Notes: generated by a model from the sequence alone, not told the origin. DNA of 64,000 bases from Gemmobacter sp. 24YEA27 (GCF_030052995.1 NZ_JASJPW010000001.1:2532001-2596000); one strand, 5' to 3'. Shown: positions 34,299 through 42,834, numbered from the stretch's first letter. Numbers and translations are program-made.

Positions 34299-35123
34299 TC
34301 AGTTCAGGCTGCTGGTATAGGGGCTTTCAGGGAAGCCGGTCGGGTAGCCATAGGCCGGATCCGCCGTCGCAGGCTGGCTGGCCGGCTGGTTGAACGAGGC
34401 ACCGCTATAGGGCGTGGTTGCGGGCACATAGGACCCGAAGGCACTGGCGCTCTGGTCCGGGTTCAGCACAAGCACCTTGCCGCCTTTGACATAGTTCGCC
34501 GCCAGGTGAATGGCGTCCTGGTTGTACATGCGGATACAGCCCGCCGAAGTGGCATGGCCGATCGAGGCGACCTCATTGGTGCCATGGATGCGGTAATAGG
34601 TGTCGCGCCCGCCCCGGAAGAGATAGATCGCCCGCGCGCCCAGCGGATTTTGCGGCCCGCCCGGCAACCCGTCGGCATAGGCGGCATACATATCCGGGCG
34701 CTCGCGGATCATATTGTCGGTCGGCCGCCAGCTCGGCCAGACCCGGTCATATTGCGCGACCGCCGCGCCCTCGAAGGACCGGCCCTGATCGCCCACCGCC
34801 ACACGGTAGCGCAGCGCGCGATTGCCGCCCCGGATCAGATAAAGATAGCGCTGCCAGGGATCGACGATGATCGCGCCGGGGGATTCGGTGATCGCAAGAT
34901 CCACCTCGGTGCGGGTGTTTTCGGCAATCAGATAGCGCGGGTTTACGGCCGGGATATGGAACCCGTTATCCTCGAGCTCGCCATACATCGCGAGGATTTC
35001 CGGAGGGACATTGGCGGCAGGATCAGGTTGCGACCCGGAGTCGGGCACCTTTGGCGCACAGGCCGATACCAGCCCCGAAAGGGTCATCAGAAGAGCCGCA
35101 CGACGACTGACCACAACGCTCAT
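34299..35123 (-). CDS. L,D-transpeptidase (YkuD/ErfK family), probable lipoprotein
   Basis: 274 residues from the ATG at 35123. The open frame extends 112 codons upstream but that stretch is not protein-like. The N-terminus is SRRAALLMTLSGLVSACAPK, with a lipobox LVSAC. The catalytic YkuD segment is RIHGTNEVASIGHATSAGCI, continuing R-MYNQDA, so the His and Cys of HGTNE...SxGCIR are present. It cross-links peptidoglycan stem peptides or anchors proteins to them in the periplasm. The C-terminus is rich in Pro, Ala and Ser. It is followed at once by the DsbA-like gene, which could keep its catalytic Cys in the right redox state (inference). Confidence 0.92.
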   Translation of the reverse strand: MSVVVSRRAALLMTLSGLVSACAPKVPDSGSQPDPAANVPPEILAMYGELEDNGFHIPAVNPRYLIAENTRTEVDLAITESPGAIIVDPWQRYLYLIRGGNRALRYRVAVGDQGRSFEGAAVAQYDRVWPSWRPTDNMIRERPDMYAAYADGLPGGPQNPLGARAIYLFRGGRDTYYRIHGTNEVASIGHATSAGCIRMYNQDAIHLAANYVKGGKVLVLNPDQSASAFGSYVPATTPYSGASFNQPASQPATADPAYGYPTGFPESPYTSSLN

Positions 35124-35477
35124 AAAACTGTCCTTTCCCGCCGGCGGGAAGGAGCAGACACGCCCCGGATCTGGCAGGATCGCGGGATGCTTGCCGCCGG
35201 CTTTGCACACCTCCGCCGTGGCGCGATGCCGGAGCACCGCCCACGAGGAACCAATCCGGCCATGCGCCATGATCCGAAGGGCCTGGTCAAGCCCCGCCGT
35301 CACACAGCTGCGCGAGAAAGTGAAATACCGCCAAAGACTGGCATGGCTTGCGCCGATTCCGCGTTGAACCGCCGCGCGATCCAGGTCCCGGGAGCCGCTT
35401 AACCTATGGTCGGGCCGCAGATCCAGATCATGTATACCCGGACCCGCGCTGGTTTGCACGGCGGTCGGGATCGCTGT
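35124..35477. other. Intergenic stretch upstream of the L,D-transpeptidase gene
   Basis: No convincing gene was seen on either strand. One minus-strand frame is open through most of it but its translation has no family resemblance and a long run of Arg/Ala. Confidence 0.35.
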
Positions 35478-35687
35478 TCAGCCCCCGATTCCACTGAGAA
35501 GAATCGCCGCTGCCAGCAAGACCGTCGCGGCGACACAGATCAGAATGCCGTCGCCGGGGCCCGCGGTCGCCTGCGCGTTTTCGTCACTCTCCTGTGCTGC
35601 CCCGCCTGTCACCACTGCGCCCTGCACCACCCTGTCTTCACCTGCCAGTATCGCCAGCACGCCCGGATCAAAGCCATTATAGATCAT
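35478..35687 (-). CDS. Small protein with C-terminal membrane helix, unknown function
   Basis: 69 residues from the ATG at 35687, chosen because GGAGAGAC lies 4-11 bases before it. The N-terminal 45 residues are hydrophilic (MIYNGFDPGVLAILAGEDRV, then Glu/Asp-rich ENAQ-type), and the last 22 residues form one hydrophobic helix (LICVAATVLLAAAILLSGIG) ending in Gly-Gly. No family was recognised. The frame extends upstream as Arg/Cys-rich sequence that is unlikely to be translated. It lies upstream of the L,D-transpeptidase on the same strand with a 354-bp gap. Confidence 0.45.
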   Translation of the reverse strand: MIYNGFDPGVLAILAGEDRVVQGAVVTGGAAQESDENAQATAGPGDGILICVAATVLLAAAILLSGIGG

Positions 35688-35822
35688 CTGTCTCTCCGTT
35701 CTCTGGATGCCCGTGGTTCGCCGGATGCCCGTATCCGAGGCCGGATCACGGCTGATTTTCGGGCAACAGCATCGCCGTCGCATTCCGGTTGTGTGTCGCG
35801 CCCCTGCGACCGGTGCCCTGCC

Positions 35823-36011
35823 TCAGCGGGCGGGTTCCTCAACCAGCCGGCCGTCATAGGCATGTGCCGGTGTGGCGGAGAGGAAGCCGAGCGAATCTTT
35901 CGGCGTCAGGGTCAGCGCCAGCACAGCCGCCATCGCGAGGCTTGCCAGCAGGACCGCCGCCCTTTCCTGCCCCCGGCGCGGCGTAACGCGCGAGGTGCCC
36001 CCCGCGCTCAC
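35823..36011 (-). CDS. Small exported or membrane-anchored protein, unknown function
   Basis: 62 residues. The start codon overlaps the stop of the upstream hydrolase gene (ATGA at 36008-36011), which is good support for translation. A basic N-terminus is followed by a hydrophobic helix (AAVLLASLAMAAVLALTL) and a short tail with ATPAHAYDG, resembling a signal-peptidase site. No family was recognised. Confidence 0.5.
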   Translation of the reverse strand: MSAGGTSRVTPRRGQERAAVLLASLAMAAVLALTLTPKDSLGFLSATPAHAYDGRLVEEPAR

Positions 36012-36640
36012 AGCGCCCCTCCAGTCCTGGTCCGGGCTGCGCTCAGCTGCGCGTCCGGCGCCCCATAGCCATAAGGCGCGCGAAATCGCGACGGCGCGGT
36101 GGTATCAGTCTGTGCCCCGGCAAGGAGAAGGTTGCGCAAGACGCGGCCCTCTTCCCAGGGGCCAAAGCCGGCTTCAGCATTCACATGGCCCGCAAAGCCG
36201 AGATCGACCAGTTCTGCCCCCCAGGCGCGGGAAAGCTGCGCCGCGCGCGAAAACCCCATCCATGGGTCATTGCGGCTGGCCGCGACGATCACCGGCAGGT
36301 CAAGCACCTGTTCCGGGATTGGGCCGAAATGGCCGATACGGTCGGCGCCTGCGGTCTCGGCCGGGGCAACCAGCAAGGCGCCCGCTACCCGCAGATGCGG
36401 CCATTGCGTCAAAAGCCGCGCGATCAAAATCGCCCCCAGGGAGTGACCAACCAGAACGCAATCGGGATGCGCGATAATCATCGAGGCCAGCTCTACTTCC
36501 CAAAGCGCCGCCACAGGGCGATGCGGGTTCGAGAGATCCACCGTCAGCGCATGAGGGTCACTGGCCGCCCACCAATGTTGCCAATGAGGTGCAGCCGACC
36601 CGTCAAGGCCCGGAACGATAAGCGTGTTGATCATCACCAT
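36008..36640 (-). CDS. RBBP9/YdeN family serine hydrolase
   Basis: 210 residues. The start is typical: INTLIVPGLDGSAAPHWQHW. The nucleophile elbow is VLVGHSLGAIL, the acid segment is ASRNDPWMGFSRA, and the His is in GFAGHVNAEAGFGPWEEG, so a complete Ser-Asp-His triad is visible. RBBP9-type proteins are small alpha/beta hydrolases, some with aminopeptidase or esterase activity, and the natural substrate in bacteria is usually unknown. The tail after about residue 175 (RAPYGYGAPDAQLSAART) is longer than usual. A small exported protein is coupled to its 3' end. Confidence 0.85.
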   Translation of the reverse strand: MVMINTLIVPGLDGSAAPHWQHWWAASDPHALTVDLSNPHRPVAALWEVELASMIIAHPDCVLVGHSLGAILIARLLTQWPHLRVAGALLVAPAETAGADRIGHFGPIPEQVLDLPVIVAASRNDPWMGFSRAAQLSRAWGAELVDLGFAGHVNAEAGFGPWEEGRVLRNLLLAGAQTDTTAPSRFRAPYGYGAPDAQLSAARTRTGGAL

Positions 36641-36840
36641 GGTCCTTTCCCGAGGTCACAAGAAAAAACTACATGATTTATCGTGATTAAGAATTCTAAA
36701 GATGCCTCCAGGAAAGGAAGAGGATTCCCTTTCTGTCAGTGCGGTTGCAGGCCCTCCCCCTTGCCCCTCAAGCGGCAGCGGCCAGGTGCTTCGGCCCTGC
36801 AAGACCTTAGACAGGCAAGCGCACCTCCTGGCTAAGGCGT

Positions 36841-37323
36841 TTAGAAACCGGCTATTTTTCCGGTGACAGCCGTCTCACGCGGTCCTGGCCCTGTCTCTCC
36901 CGCCGCCGCGGGGTGATCGTGGTTGCACAGGCTGTGATCGCCCAGAACCTCGATCACCCGGCAATCGCTGATCGTGCCATGGGCGCATTGAACGACCATC
37001 CGCTCCAGCTCATGTTCCAGCGCTTTCAGCCGCGAAATGCGCTCACGCACCGCCCCGAGCTGGGTGCGCGCGATACTGTCTGCGGCGGCACAGGGCTGAT
37101 CCGGCTGGTCGGAAAGCGAAAGCAGATCGCGGATCGCCTCGAGCGGGAAACCCAGATCGCGCGCATGGCGGATAAAGCGCAGCCGCTCTTCGGCGACCCG
37201 GCTGTAGAGGCGCTGATTGCCGGAAGAACGTTCCGCCTCGGGCAAGAGGCCGATCTGTTCGTAATAGCGGATCGTGGGCACCTTGACGCCGGTGCGGTCC
37301 CCGAGCTTGCCGATTGTGAGCAT
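36841..37323 (-). CDS. MerR family transcriptional regulator (heavy-metal-type)
   Basis: 160 residues from the ATG at 37323 (MLTIGKLGDRTGVKVPTIRY). The frame begins four codons earlier, but the family starts here. An N-terminal winged helix-turn-helix with RYYEQIGLLPEAERSSGNQR is followed by a dimerisation helix and a C-terminal metal-site-like tail with cysteines (QCAHGTISDCRVIEVLGDHS, LCNHDH). It may sense a metal such as Zn, Cd or Cu. No metal efflux gene lies beside it, and the target is not evident. It is divergent from the Xre-RES pair. Confidence 0.88.
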   Translation of the reverse strand: MLTIGKLGDRTGVKVPTIRYYEQIGLLPEAERSSGNQRLYSRVAEERLRFIRHARDLGFPLEAIRDLLSLSDQPDQPCAAADSIARTQLGAVRERISRLKALEHELERMVVQCAHGTISDCRVIEVLGDHSLCNHDHPAAAGETGPGPRETAVTGKIAGF

Positions 37324-37465
37324 TTGCGCCTCCAATATCTCTATAAACTATAGGTATTGTCTTTCTTTGCTTCAACTGCGACCGATGTTTCGATACCACA
37401 TGCCGGTTACCCCCTTTCATATGAAACCAAATGCGCCTATATTTTCACTTGAAAGGAGCCTTCAG

Positions 37466-37849
37466 ATGATCTCTTTCCCCAATATCGCACTGGATCAGCC
37501 CTCGCCTGGCCAGGTGCTTGGCAAAGCCGCCCTGCGTGCAGCCGAACGTCTTGGTCTTTCGGCGCGGCAATTCGCCCGGGTGACCGGCCTCTCGGAACCG
37601 GGTGTGTCACGGCTGAAACGCGGCACTGCCGGGATCGAGGAAGGCAGCAAGACCTTTGAACTCGCGGCGATGCTTGTGCGGCTTTACCGCTCGCTCGATG
37701 CGATTACCGGTGGCGATGAGGCGGTGGCGCGGGCCTGGATTTCGGCCCCGAACGAGGCGCTGGGCGCCGCACCGGTGGAAAAGATCACCTCAGTTCAGGG
37801 ACTTGTTGATGTCTGCGCCTATCTGGACAGCCGCCGCGCTCGGCTCTGA
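37466..37849 (+). CDS. Xre/MbcA/ParS-type antitoxin (DUF2384 C-terminus)
   Basis: 127 residues from the ATG at 37466, with GGAGCC before it. The open frame continues upstream without a ribosome site. An N-terminal helix-turn-helix region is at about 20-60 (LSARQFARVTGLSEPGVSRL), and the C-terminal antitoxin domain is at about 65-125 (LAAMLVRLYRSLDAITGGDE, AWISAPNEALGAAPVE). The last 41 bases overlap the toxin gene, indicating translational coupling. In known Xre-RES systems the antitoxin binds the RES toxin and represses its own promoter. A role in autorepression is inferred. Confidence 0.9.
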   Translation: MISFPNIALDQPSPGQVLGKAALRAAERLGLSARQFARVTGLSEPGVSRLKRGTAGIEEGSKTFELAAMLVRLYRSLDAITGGDEAVARAWISAPNEALGAAPVEKITSVQGLVDVCAYLDSRRARL

Positions 37850-38576
37850 ATGCAGGCCCTTTCAGGGGCGCGGCTGGCGGCTGGTCGAAGCGCAGCACCT
37901 GGTCTCGACCCTGAAACTGGTGGACAGCCTTGCGGAACAGGCGCTGCTGGAAGAGATTCTGGAAACCACCAAACCGCCGATGCCTGCCGCCTGTCAGGGG
38001 CTTGATTACCTGCTGGCCACGCCCTTTCGTTATCGCCCCTACCCGCATGGGTCGCGCTTTCGTCGCGCCGGGCTGACGCCGGGCGTCTGGTATGGCGCCG
38101 AAAAAGTGCAGACCGCGCTTGCGGAAATGGTGTTCTACCGTTTCCTGTTTTACGCCGAGAGCCCGGCGACGCCCTTTCCCGACGGACCGGCGGAATATAC
38201 CGCATTTGCGGCCAAACTCGCGACCGCGCGGGCGGTTGATCTGACAGCGCCGCCGATGGCCGACCCGGCCTGGAGCCATCCGACCGATTACGCGCCCTGC
38301 CAGAGCCTGGCTGAGGCGGCCCGCGAGGCCGGGGCAGAGATCATCCGCTACACATCGGTGCGCGACCCGAAGGGCGGCGCCAATCTGGCGGTGCTCAGCT
38401 GCGGCGCCTTTGCCGCAACCGGGATCCAGGACCGCCAGACCTGGCGCATCCGTCTCAGCCCCACCGGCGCGATGGCCTTGCGCGAACATCCGCGCCAGGG
38501 GATTGATTTTCCGAGGGAAAGCTTCACCGATCCGCGGCTGAGCGCCATGGTCTGGGACCGCCCCCGCGCCAGGTAA
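37809..38576 (+). CDS. RES-domain toxin (NAD+-degrading family)
   Basis: 255 residues from the ATG at 37809, inside the end of the antitoxin gene. The RES domain spans about residues 60-235: RYRPYPHGSRFRRAG and TPGVWYGAEKVQTALAEMVF carry the conserved Arg and Glu, and the C-terminal part holds FTDPRLSAMVW. Characterised relatives (MbcT, ParT) destroy NAD+ or modify target enzymes. The N-terminal 50 residues form an additional helical segment. It is encoded directly after its cognate antitoxin and followed 12 bp later by convergent msrA. The catalytic residues appear intact, so the pair is likely functional. Confidence 0.9.
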   Translation: MSAPIWTAAALGSECRPFQGRGWRLVEAQHLVSTLKLVDSLAEQALLEEILETTKPPMPAACQGLDYLLATPFRYRPYPHGSRFRRAGLTPGVWYGAEKVQTALAEMVFYRFLFYAESPATPFPDGPAEYTAFAAKLATARAVDLTAPPMADPAWSHPTDYAPCQSLAEAAREAGAEIIRYTSVRDPKGGANLAVLSCGAFAATGIQDRQTWRIRLSPTGAMALREHPRQGIDFPRESFTDPRLSAMVWDRPRAR

Positions 38577-38588
38577 AGGCCGCGCCGA

Positions 38589-39095
38589 TCACTCCGCCGC
38601 GCGTTTTGGCAAGACCCAGCCGGGGCGCGGGAAATGACAGGTATAGCCGTTCGGCTGACGCTCCAGATAATCCTGATGTTCGGGCTCGGCCTCCCAGAAA
38701 TCGGAAACCCGCTCCACCTCGGTCACCACCGGGCCAGGCCAGAGGCCGGAGGCATCGACATCTTTGATCGTCTCAAGCGCCACCTCGCGCTGATCCTCGG
38801 TCACCCAATAAATTGCCGAGCGGTAGCTCGGGCCAAGGTCATTGCCCTGACGGTCGCGGGTGGTCGGGTCATGGATCTGGAAAAATGCCTCAAGGATCTG
38901 GCGGTAGCTGATCCGGGCGGGGTCGAAAACCACCTCGATCGCCTCGGCATGGCGGCCATGATTGCGGTAGGTGGCATTGGGCACCTCGCCGCCGGTATAG
39001 CCGACACGGGTGTTCACCACCCCCGGCAGACGGCGGAGCAGCTGCTGCATCCCCCAAAAACAGCCCCCGGCCAGAACCGCACGTTCCTCAGTCAT
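38589..39095 (-). CDS. msrA: Peptide methionine sulfoxide reductase MsrA
   Basis: 168 residues. The nucleophilic Cys12 is in [28 protein letters not shown] is the family's next conserved stretch, followed by [13 protein letters not shown], and [20 protein letters not shown] and DYLER close the domain. It reduces the S-diastereomer of methionine sulfoxide in proteins with thioredoxin. The usual GHAEA appears here as RHAEA, a small deviation. It is upstream of nothing on this strand except an independent region, and convergent with the RES toxin gene. Confidence 0.95.
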   Translation of the reverse strand: MTEERAVLAGGCFWGMQQLLRRLPGVVNTRVGYTGGEVPNATYRNHGRHAEAIEVVFDPARISYRQILEAFFQIHDPTTRDRQGNDLGPSYRSAIYWVTEDQREVALETIKDVDASGLWPGPVVTEVERVSDFWEAEPEHQDYLERQPNGYTCHFPRPGWVLPKRAAE

Positions 39096-39121
39096 CTCTG
39101 TCTCCTTTCACGCGCCGTATT

Positions 39122-40288
39122 TCACGCGACCGGCATCCGCGCCTCGGCCATGCCGGCAAGCCAGCTTGCACCGAAGGGTGCGGCCTCATCGTCGAAATTA
39201 TACCCGGCCTGGTGCAGTGGCGCGCTATTGCCATTGCCAAGGAAGATATAGGCACCCGGGCGCTCCTGCAGCATATAGGAGAAGTCTTCTGCCGCCATCA
39301 AAGGCGCGGTTTCGGCATCAACTTCGGGTGAGATCGCCCGCGCCACCGCCGCCGCATGGGCGGTGCCATCCTCATGGTTCACCGTCACCGGATAGCCGCG
39401 GCGGAAATGCACCTCGACCGTCGCGCCATAGGTCGCGGCCACGCCCGCGCAGATCTGGCGCAGCCGCGCTTCGATCATCGCGCGGACCCCCTCGTCCAGG
39501 GTGCGCACGGTGCCCTTCATCACCACCTCTTCGGCCAGCACGTTATAGGCGGTCGAATCGCTGTGGATCGTCGCGACCGAGACCACTGCCGATTGCAGCG
39601 GATCGGTGTTCCTGGACACGATGCTTTGCAGTGCCAGCACCAGATGCGATGCGACCACGGTGGTATCAATCGCCTCCTGCGGTTTTGCCGCATGGCCGCC
39701 GCGCCCGGTCAGGGTCAGCGAGAATTCATCCGACGCCGCCATGATCGCACCCGGGCGGATCGCGAAACGGCCAACCGGGATCCCCGGCATATTATGAAGG
39801 CCGTAAACCTCCTGGATGTTCCAGCGCTCCATCAGCCCGTCTTTGACCATGGCAAGACCGCCGCCGCCGCCCTCTTCGGCCGGCTGGAAGATACAGACCA
39901 CCGACCCATCGAAATTCCGCGTCTCGGCGAGGTATTTCGCGGCGCCGAGCAGCATGGCGGTATGGCCGTCATGGCCGCAGGCATGCATGATCCCGGGTGT
40001 GCCGGAGGCGTAATCGAGGCCGGTTTTCTCATGGATCGGCAGCGCATCCATATCGGCGCGTAAGCCCACCACCCGGCCCGCGCTGTCCGAGCGCCCCCGG
40101 ATCACCGCGACCACGCCCGAACGTCCGACCCCTTCCGTCACCTCGTCGCAGCCAAAGGCCCGGCACAGTTCCGCCACGCGCCCGGCGGTGCGCGGCAAGT
40201 CATAATTCAGCTCGGGGTGCCGATGGAAATCCTGGCGCCAGGCTTTGATCTCGGGGGCGAGTTCGGCGAAACGGTTCTTGACGGGCAT
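39122..40288 (-). CDS. M20 family metallopeptidase (amidohydrolase, hippurate hydrolase-like)
   Basis: 388 residues. The metal site segments are GLRADMDALPIHEKTGLDYA and GIMHACGHDGHTAMLLG, with Glu in FQPAEEGGGG and the last ligand in MAAEDFSYMLQERPGAYI. The domain order (catalytic, dimerisation lid, catalytic) is normal for the M20D group, which removes N-acyl groups from amino acids or splits indole-3-acetyl amino acids. The substrate is not predictable. It lies 26 bp from msrA on the same strand and shares orientation with the FAD oxidoreductase upstream, so a small catabolic cluster for modified amino acids is possible. Confidence 0.92.
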   Translation of the reverse strand: MPVKNRFAELAPEIKAWRQDFHRHPELNYDLPRTAGRVAELCRAFGCDEVTEGVGRSGVVAVIRGRSDSAGRVVGLRADMDALPIHEKTGLDYASGTPGIMHACGHDGHTAMLLGAAKYLAETRNFDGSVVCIFQPAEEGGGGGLAMVKDGLMERWNIQEVYGLHNMPGIPVGRFAIRPGAIMAASDEFSLTLTGRGGHAAKPQEAIDTTVVASHLVLALQSIVSRNTDPLQSAVVSVATIHSDSTAYNVLAEEVVMKGTVRTLDEGVRAMIEARLRQICAGVAATYGATVEVHFRRGYPVTVNHEDGTAHAAAVARAISPEVDAETAPLMAAEDFSYMLQERPGAYIFLGNGNSAPLHQAGYNFDDEAAPFGASWLAGMAEARMPVA

Positions 40289-40385
40289 GGGCGTCTCCTT
40301 CGGCGCGGAGTCTGATCTCCGGCGCGCGGAAGGGCAAGCCCCCGCCGCAGCGGCGGGAGCCGTTCCTCAAAACCGGAGCCCGGGC

Positions 40386-41729
40386 CTAAAGGCTCGGCCC
40401 CGGCACCAGTTTTGATCCGTCGGTGAAACGCGACAGCCGGAAGCGGCTCATGTCATGACCTATGTCTTCCCCCAGGATCATGCTGGCGATCACCCGGCCC
40501 ATGCCCGGCCCGATGCCGAAACCATGACCGCAAAGCCCGGTCGCGATCACAACGCCCGGCAGCTTTTCGGTGCGGTCAATCACCGGGACGACATCGGGCA
40601 TGGTCTCGATCATACCGGCCCAGCTGGCGGTCAGGCGCGGCTTGCCGATCTGCGGGAAGGCTTCGGCAAAGCGGGTCCGGAGCCGCTCCAGCGCCTTGCG
40701 ATCAGGCGCGGGGTTCAGGATCCGCATCCGCTCGAACGGGGTTTCGACATCACCCTTCAGCCAGCGCGGCGTCGACCAGGCATCGGGATAGCCCTTCGGC
40801 GCCATCGGTTGCAGGCTGGTCTGGCCGAAAGTGCGTTTCAGCAACGGCCAATAGGTGCCGAATTCGCGGAAGGCATCGGGGCCGATCCAGAAATTCTGGT
40901 GGTCACCGGGGGCGAGCGTATAGCCGCCATCCTCGCGGCGGCGAAAGGCGAAATGGCTGTCCACAGCCGCGCCCGGGAAAAGATCCGGGAGAGGCTCGGT
41001 CGCCGCCACCGTCGCGCGGACCGAAAGCTGCGGGATCCTGACGCCATGCGCGCCGAGGAAAAGCCGCGACCAGGCACCTGCGGCAACCACAACCTGATCA
41101 CAGGCGATGCGCCCGGCCTCGGTCACTACGCCCGCGACCCGGCCCGCCGAAAGATCAAGGCAGCGCACCGCGCAATGCTCAACGATCACCACCCCCGCCT
41201 CAACCGCAAGATCGGCCAGCATCGGCACCGCAACCCATGGCTCGGCCCGCGCATCCGACGCCGTCCAGAGCCCGCCGGTCCAGCCCGCTTTGGCCGACGG
41301 GACCAGATCCGCCACCTCGCGCGCGCTCAGCATCCGGCTGTCCACCCCCGAGCCCGCGACCGAATCGAGCCAGGACCGGAACCCCGCCATGTCACCTTCT
41401 TTATTGGCAAGGTACAGGACACCGGTTTGCCGGAACCCGAGCTGCCCGCCCGCCTCGACTGCAAGCTCACGCCACAGCGCGAGGCTTTCCATCATGATCG
41501 GCAGTTCCGCCGGATCGCGCCCCTGCTGGCGGATCCAGCCCCAATTGCGGCTGGACTGCTCGCCCGCGATCAGCCCCTTTTCACACAGAACCACGCGCTG
41601 GCCCTTTTTGGCCAGCGCCCGCGCGGTCATCACCCCGATGATGCCGCCGCCGATCACCACCGTATCACAGACCGCCGGCAACCGGCCCCGATACCGGACG
41701 GGGCTGTTTTCGTGGATGGGAAAACTCAT
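40386..41729 (-). CDS. FAD-dependent oxidoreductase (DAO family, D-amino-acid/glycine oxidase type)
   Basis: 447 residues from the ATG at 41729, preceded by GGAGAAGC. The frame also has an upstream TTG. The dinucleotide-binding motif is DTVVIGGGIIGVMTARALAK, followed by the DAO-type segment SSRNWGWIRQQGRDPAELPI, continuing MMESL, and a C-terminal GxxGxG region VIATGLCGHGFGIGPGMGRV. Family members oxidise amine groups of amino acids, sarcosine or opines at the expense of oxygen or quinones. Association with the M20 peptidase suggests amino acid catabolism, which is inference. Confidence 0.9.
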   Translation of the reverse strand: MSFPIHENSPVRYRGRLPAVCDTVVIGGGIIGVMTARALAKKGQRVVLCEKGLIAGEQSSRNWGWIRQQGRDPAELPIMMESLALWRELAVEAGGQLGFRQTGVLYLANKEGDMAGFRSWLDSVAGSGVDSRMLSAREVADLVPSAKAGWTGGLWTASDARAEPWVAVPMLADLAVEAGVVIVEHCAVRCLDLSAGRVAGVVTEAGRIACDQVVVAAGAWSRLFLGAHGVRIPQLSVRATVAATEPLPDLFPGAAVDSHFAFRRREDGGYTLAPGDHQNFWIGPDAFREFGTYWPLLKRTFGQTSLQPMAPKGYPDAWSTPRWLKGDVETPFERMRILNPAPDRKALERLRTRFAEAFPQIGKPRLTASWAGMIETMPDVVPVIDRTEKLPGVVIATGLCGHGFGIGPGMGRVIASMILGEDIGHDMSRFRLSRFTDGSKLVPGPSL

Positions 41730-41984
41730 TCTGCTTCTCCGCAAGCGTCCAGACCCAGATGTTCCGGCGGGCGCCTTTGCGGCAATGCCCGGGCCGGAGC
41801 CCTGCTCCGCATATCCGCCGGCTGCAGAAAAGGCGAGAAATGCGATGCGCCTTCGTTCCGGATCTGCAGGTCCGGCAATCGATCCTCAGAACCGCACAAG
41901 ATTTCAATTCCTCCGGCAGCACCAGACGAATTTATCCCTTTCTGGTCGTTTTTTGTGCGCGGCATATGAAACTGACCCCAGAGC

Positions 41985-41993
41985 TTATCCACA
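41985..41993 (+). promoter_or_regulatory. Perfect DnaA box sequence
   Basis: TTATCCACA on the plus strand, in the region between the FAD oxidoreductase start and the transposase remnant. Only the 9-mer match supports it. Confidence 0.35.
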
Positions 41994-42050
41994 GGACCGA
42001 TTTTCGAAGCCAGGAAACGGATGCGTTTTGGTTTTCCGAACTCCCCTACA

Positions 42051-42359
42051 CTAACGGCCCTCAGCCCCTCTGTACTCGCTGGAAGCGGTGGAGCGAGGAA
42101 GGGGTATTTTCCCGATGATGCACGGTCGGGCGTATGCGCGGCGATTCCGAAGATGGCGATGATCGATGTGGGGAGGCGAACGCCATGCGTTCAGGTGAGC
42201 AGGCGCAAGCGCCTGAACGCGCAGCGAGCGGCTTTTAGGCAAAGACCGTATGCCTGAGATCAGCGAAGACGTGCGATCAGGTGCAGAAAAGGGGGCCATG
42301 AACACAAGACTTCATGCCGTCGCCGATGCCGGTCTTCGCCGGCTCCGCCTCTTCATAAT
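42051..42359 (+). pseudogene. Decayed IS5-type transposase remnant
   Basis: Translated pieces in shifting frames match the IS5-family (IS427/IS6501-like) transposase: TRWKRWSEEGVFSR at about 42072-42116 (family YNRWKRWS-GVFAR), then MMHG, then AIPKMAMIDV at about 42138-42170 (family KTVMIDA), and GAEKGAMNTRLHAVADAG at about 42278-42330 (family TKGGMNTKLHAVAD). At least three frame changes and several stops separate them, so the gene is dead. Terminal repeats were not found, and both ends of the element seem to be lost. It abuts the RTX remnant directly. Confidence 0.75.
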
Positions 42360-42365
42360 CTACAT

Positions 42366-42763
42366 ATTGCCAGGACCGAATCCACCGAACGTGACCAGTT
42401 CAAGATCAATGAACTGGAAGCAGTGATCGGCATCGACGCGAATGACACGATCTGCAACGGTGTTGGCGCTGATATCACCGGTGGCCCTGGCGCCGATACA
42501 TTCACGTTCTGGAACATGGACGGCGTGACCCCACCTCAGCAACGATTGCAGACGCGCCCAGGGCGACAGGATCAGTTTCGAGATCTGGAACTTCAGATGT
42601 CTCGGCAGCGGTGGCTATACCGGTGACTGGAATGCGGCTGCGCTAAGAGGTGGCTGGATCGACCACCAGGCTTCTGGCGGACTGGAATGCAGATGGAGCT
42701 GCGGCGTTCCGGTTTGACCTCACCCGGGTGATCAACCTCATCGAAAGCGATTTCCTGCTCTGA
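42366..42763 (+). pseudogene. Decayed C-terminal fragment of an RTX-type calcium-binding protein
   Basis: Three consecutive frame segments resemble the C-terminus of haemolysin-type calcium-binding or serralysin-like proteins. The first holds ADITGGPGADTFTF (repeat of the GGxGxDxFxF type, about 42466-42510). The second, after a shift, holds GDRISFEIWNF. The last, after another shift, ends ADWNADGAAAFRFDLTRV and LIESDFLL before a TGA at 42761, like the usual D-NGDG-ADF-L-G-LTAADFIL end. No N-terminus is present. A stop (CGG-TAC-CGG-TGA region near 42627) interrupts the first frame. Confidence 0.65.
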
Positions 42764-42834
42764 TCGCACGCAAAAACACCTGACCCTGCAGGCGCTCCCC
42801 TGGGGCGGCTGCTATTATCCGGACCAGCCTGGTT

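Noticed and set aside
35160..35459. N-terminal extension of the L,D-transpeptidase to 35459
   Set aside because: The extra 112 residues lack family similarity, and the lipoprotein signal with lipobox begins at 35123.
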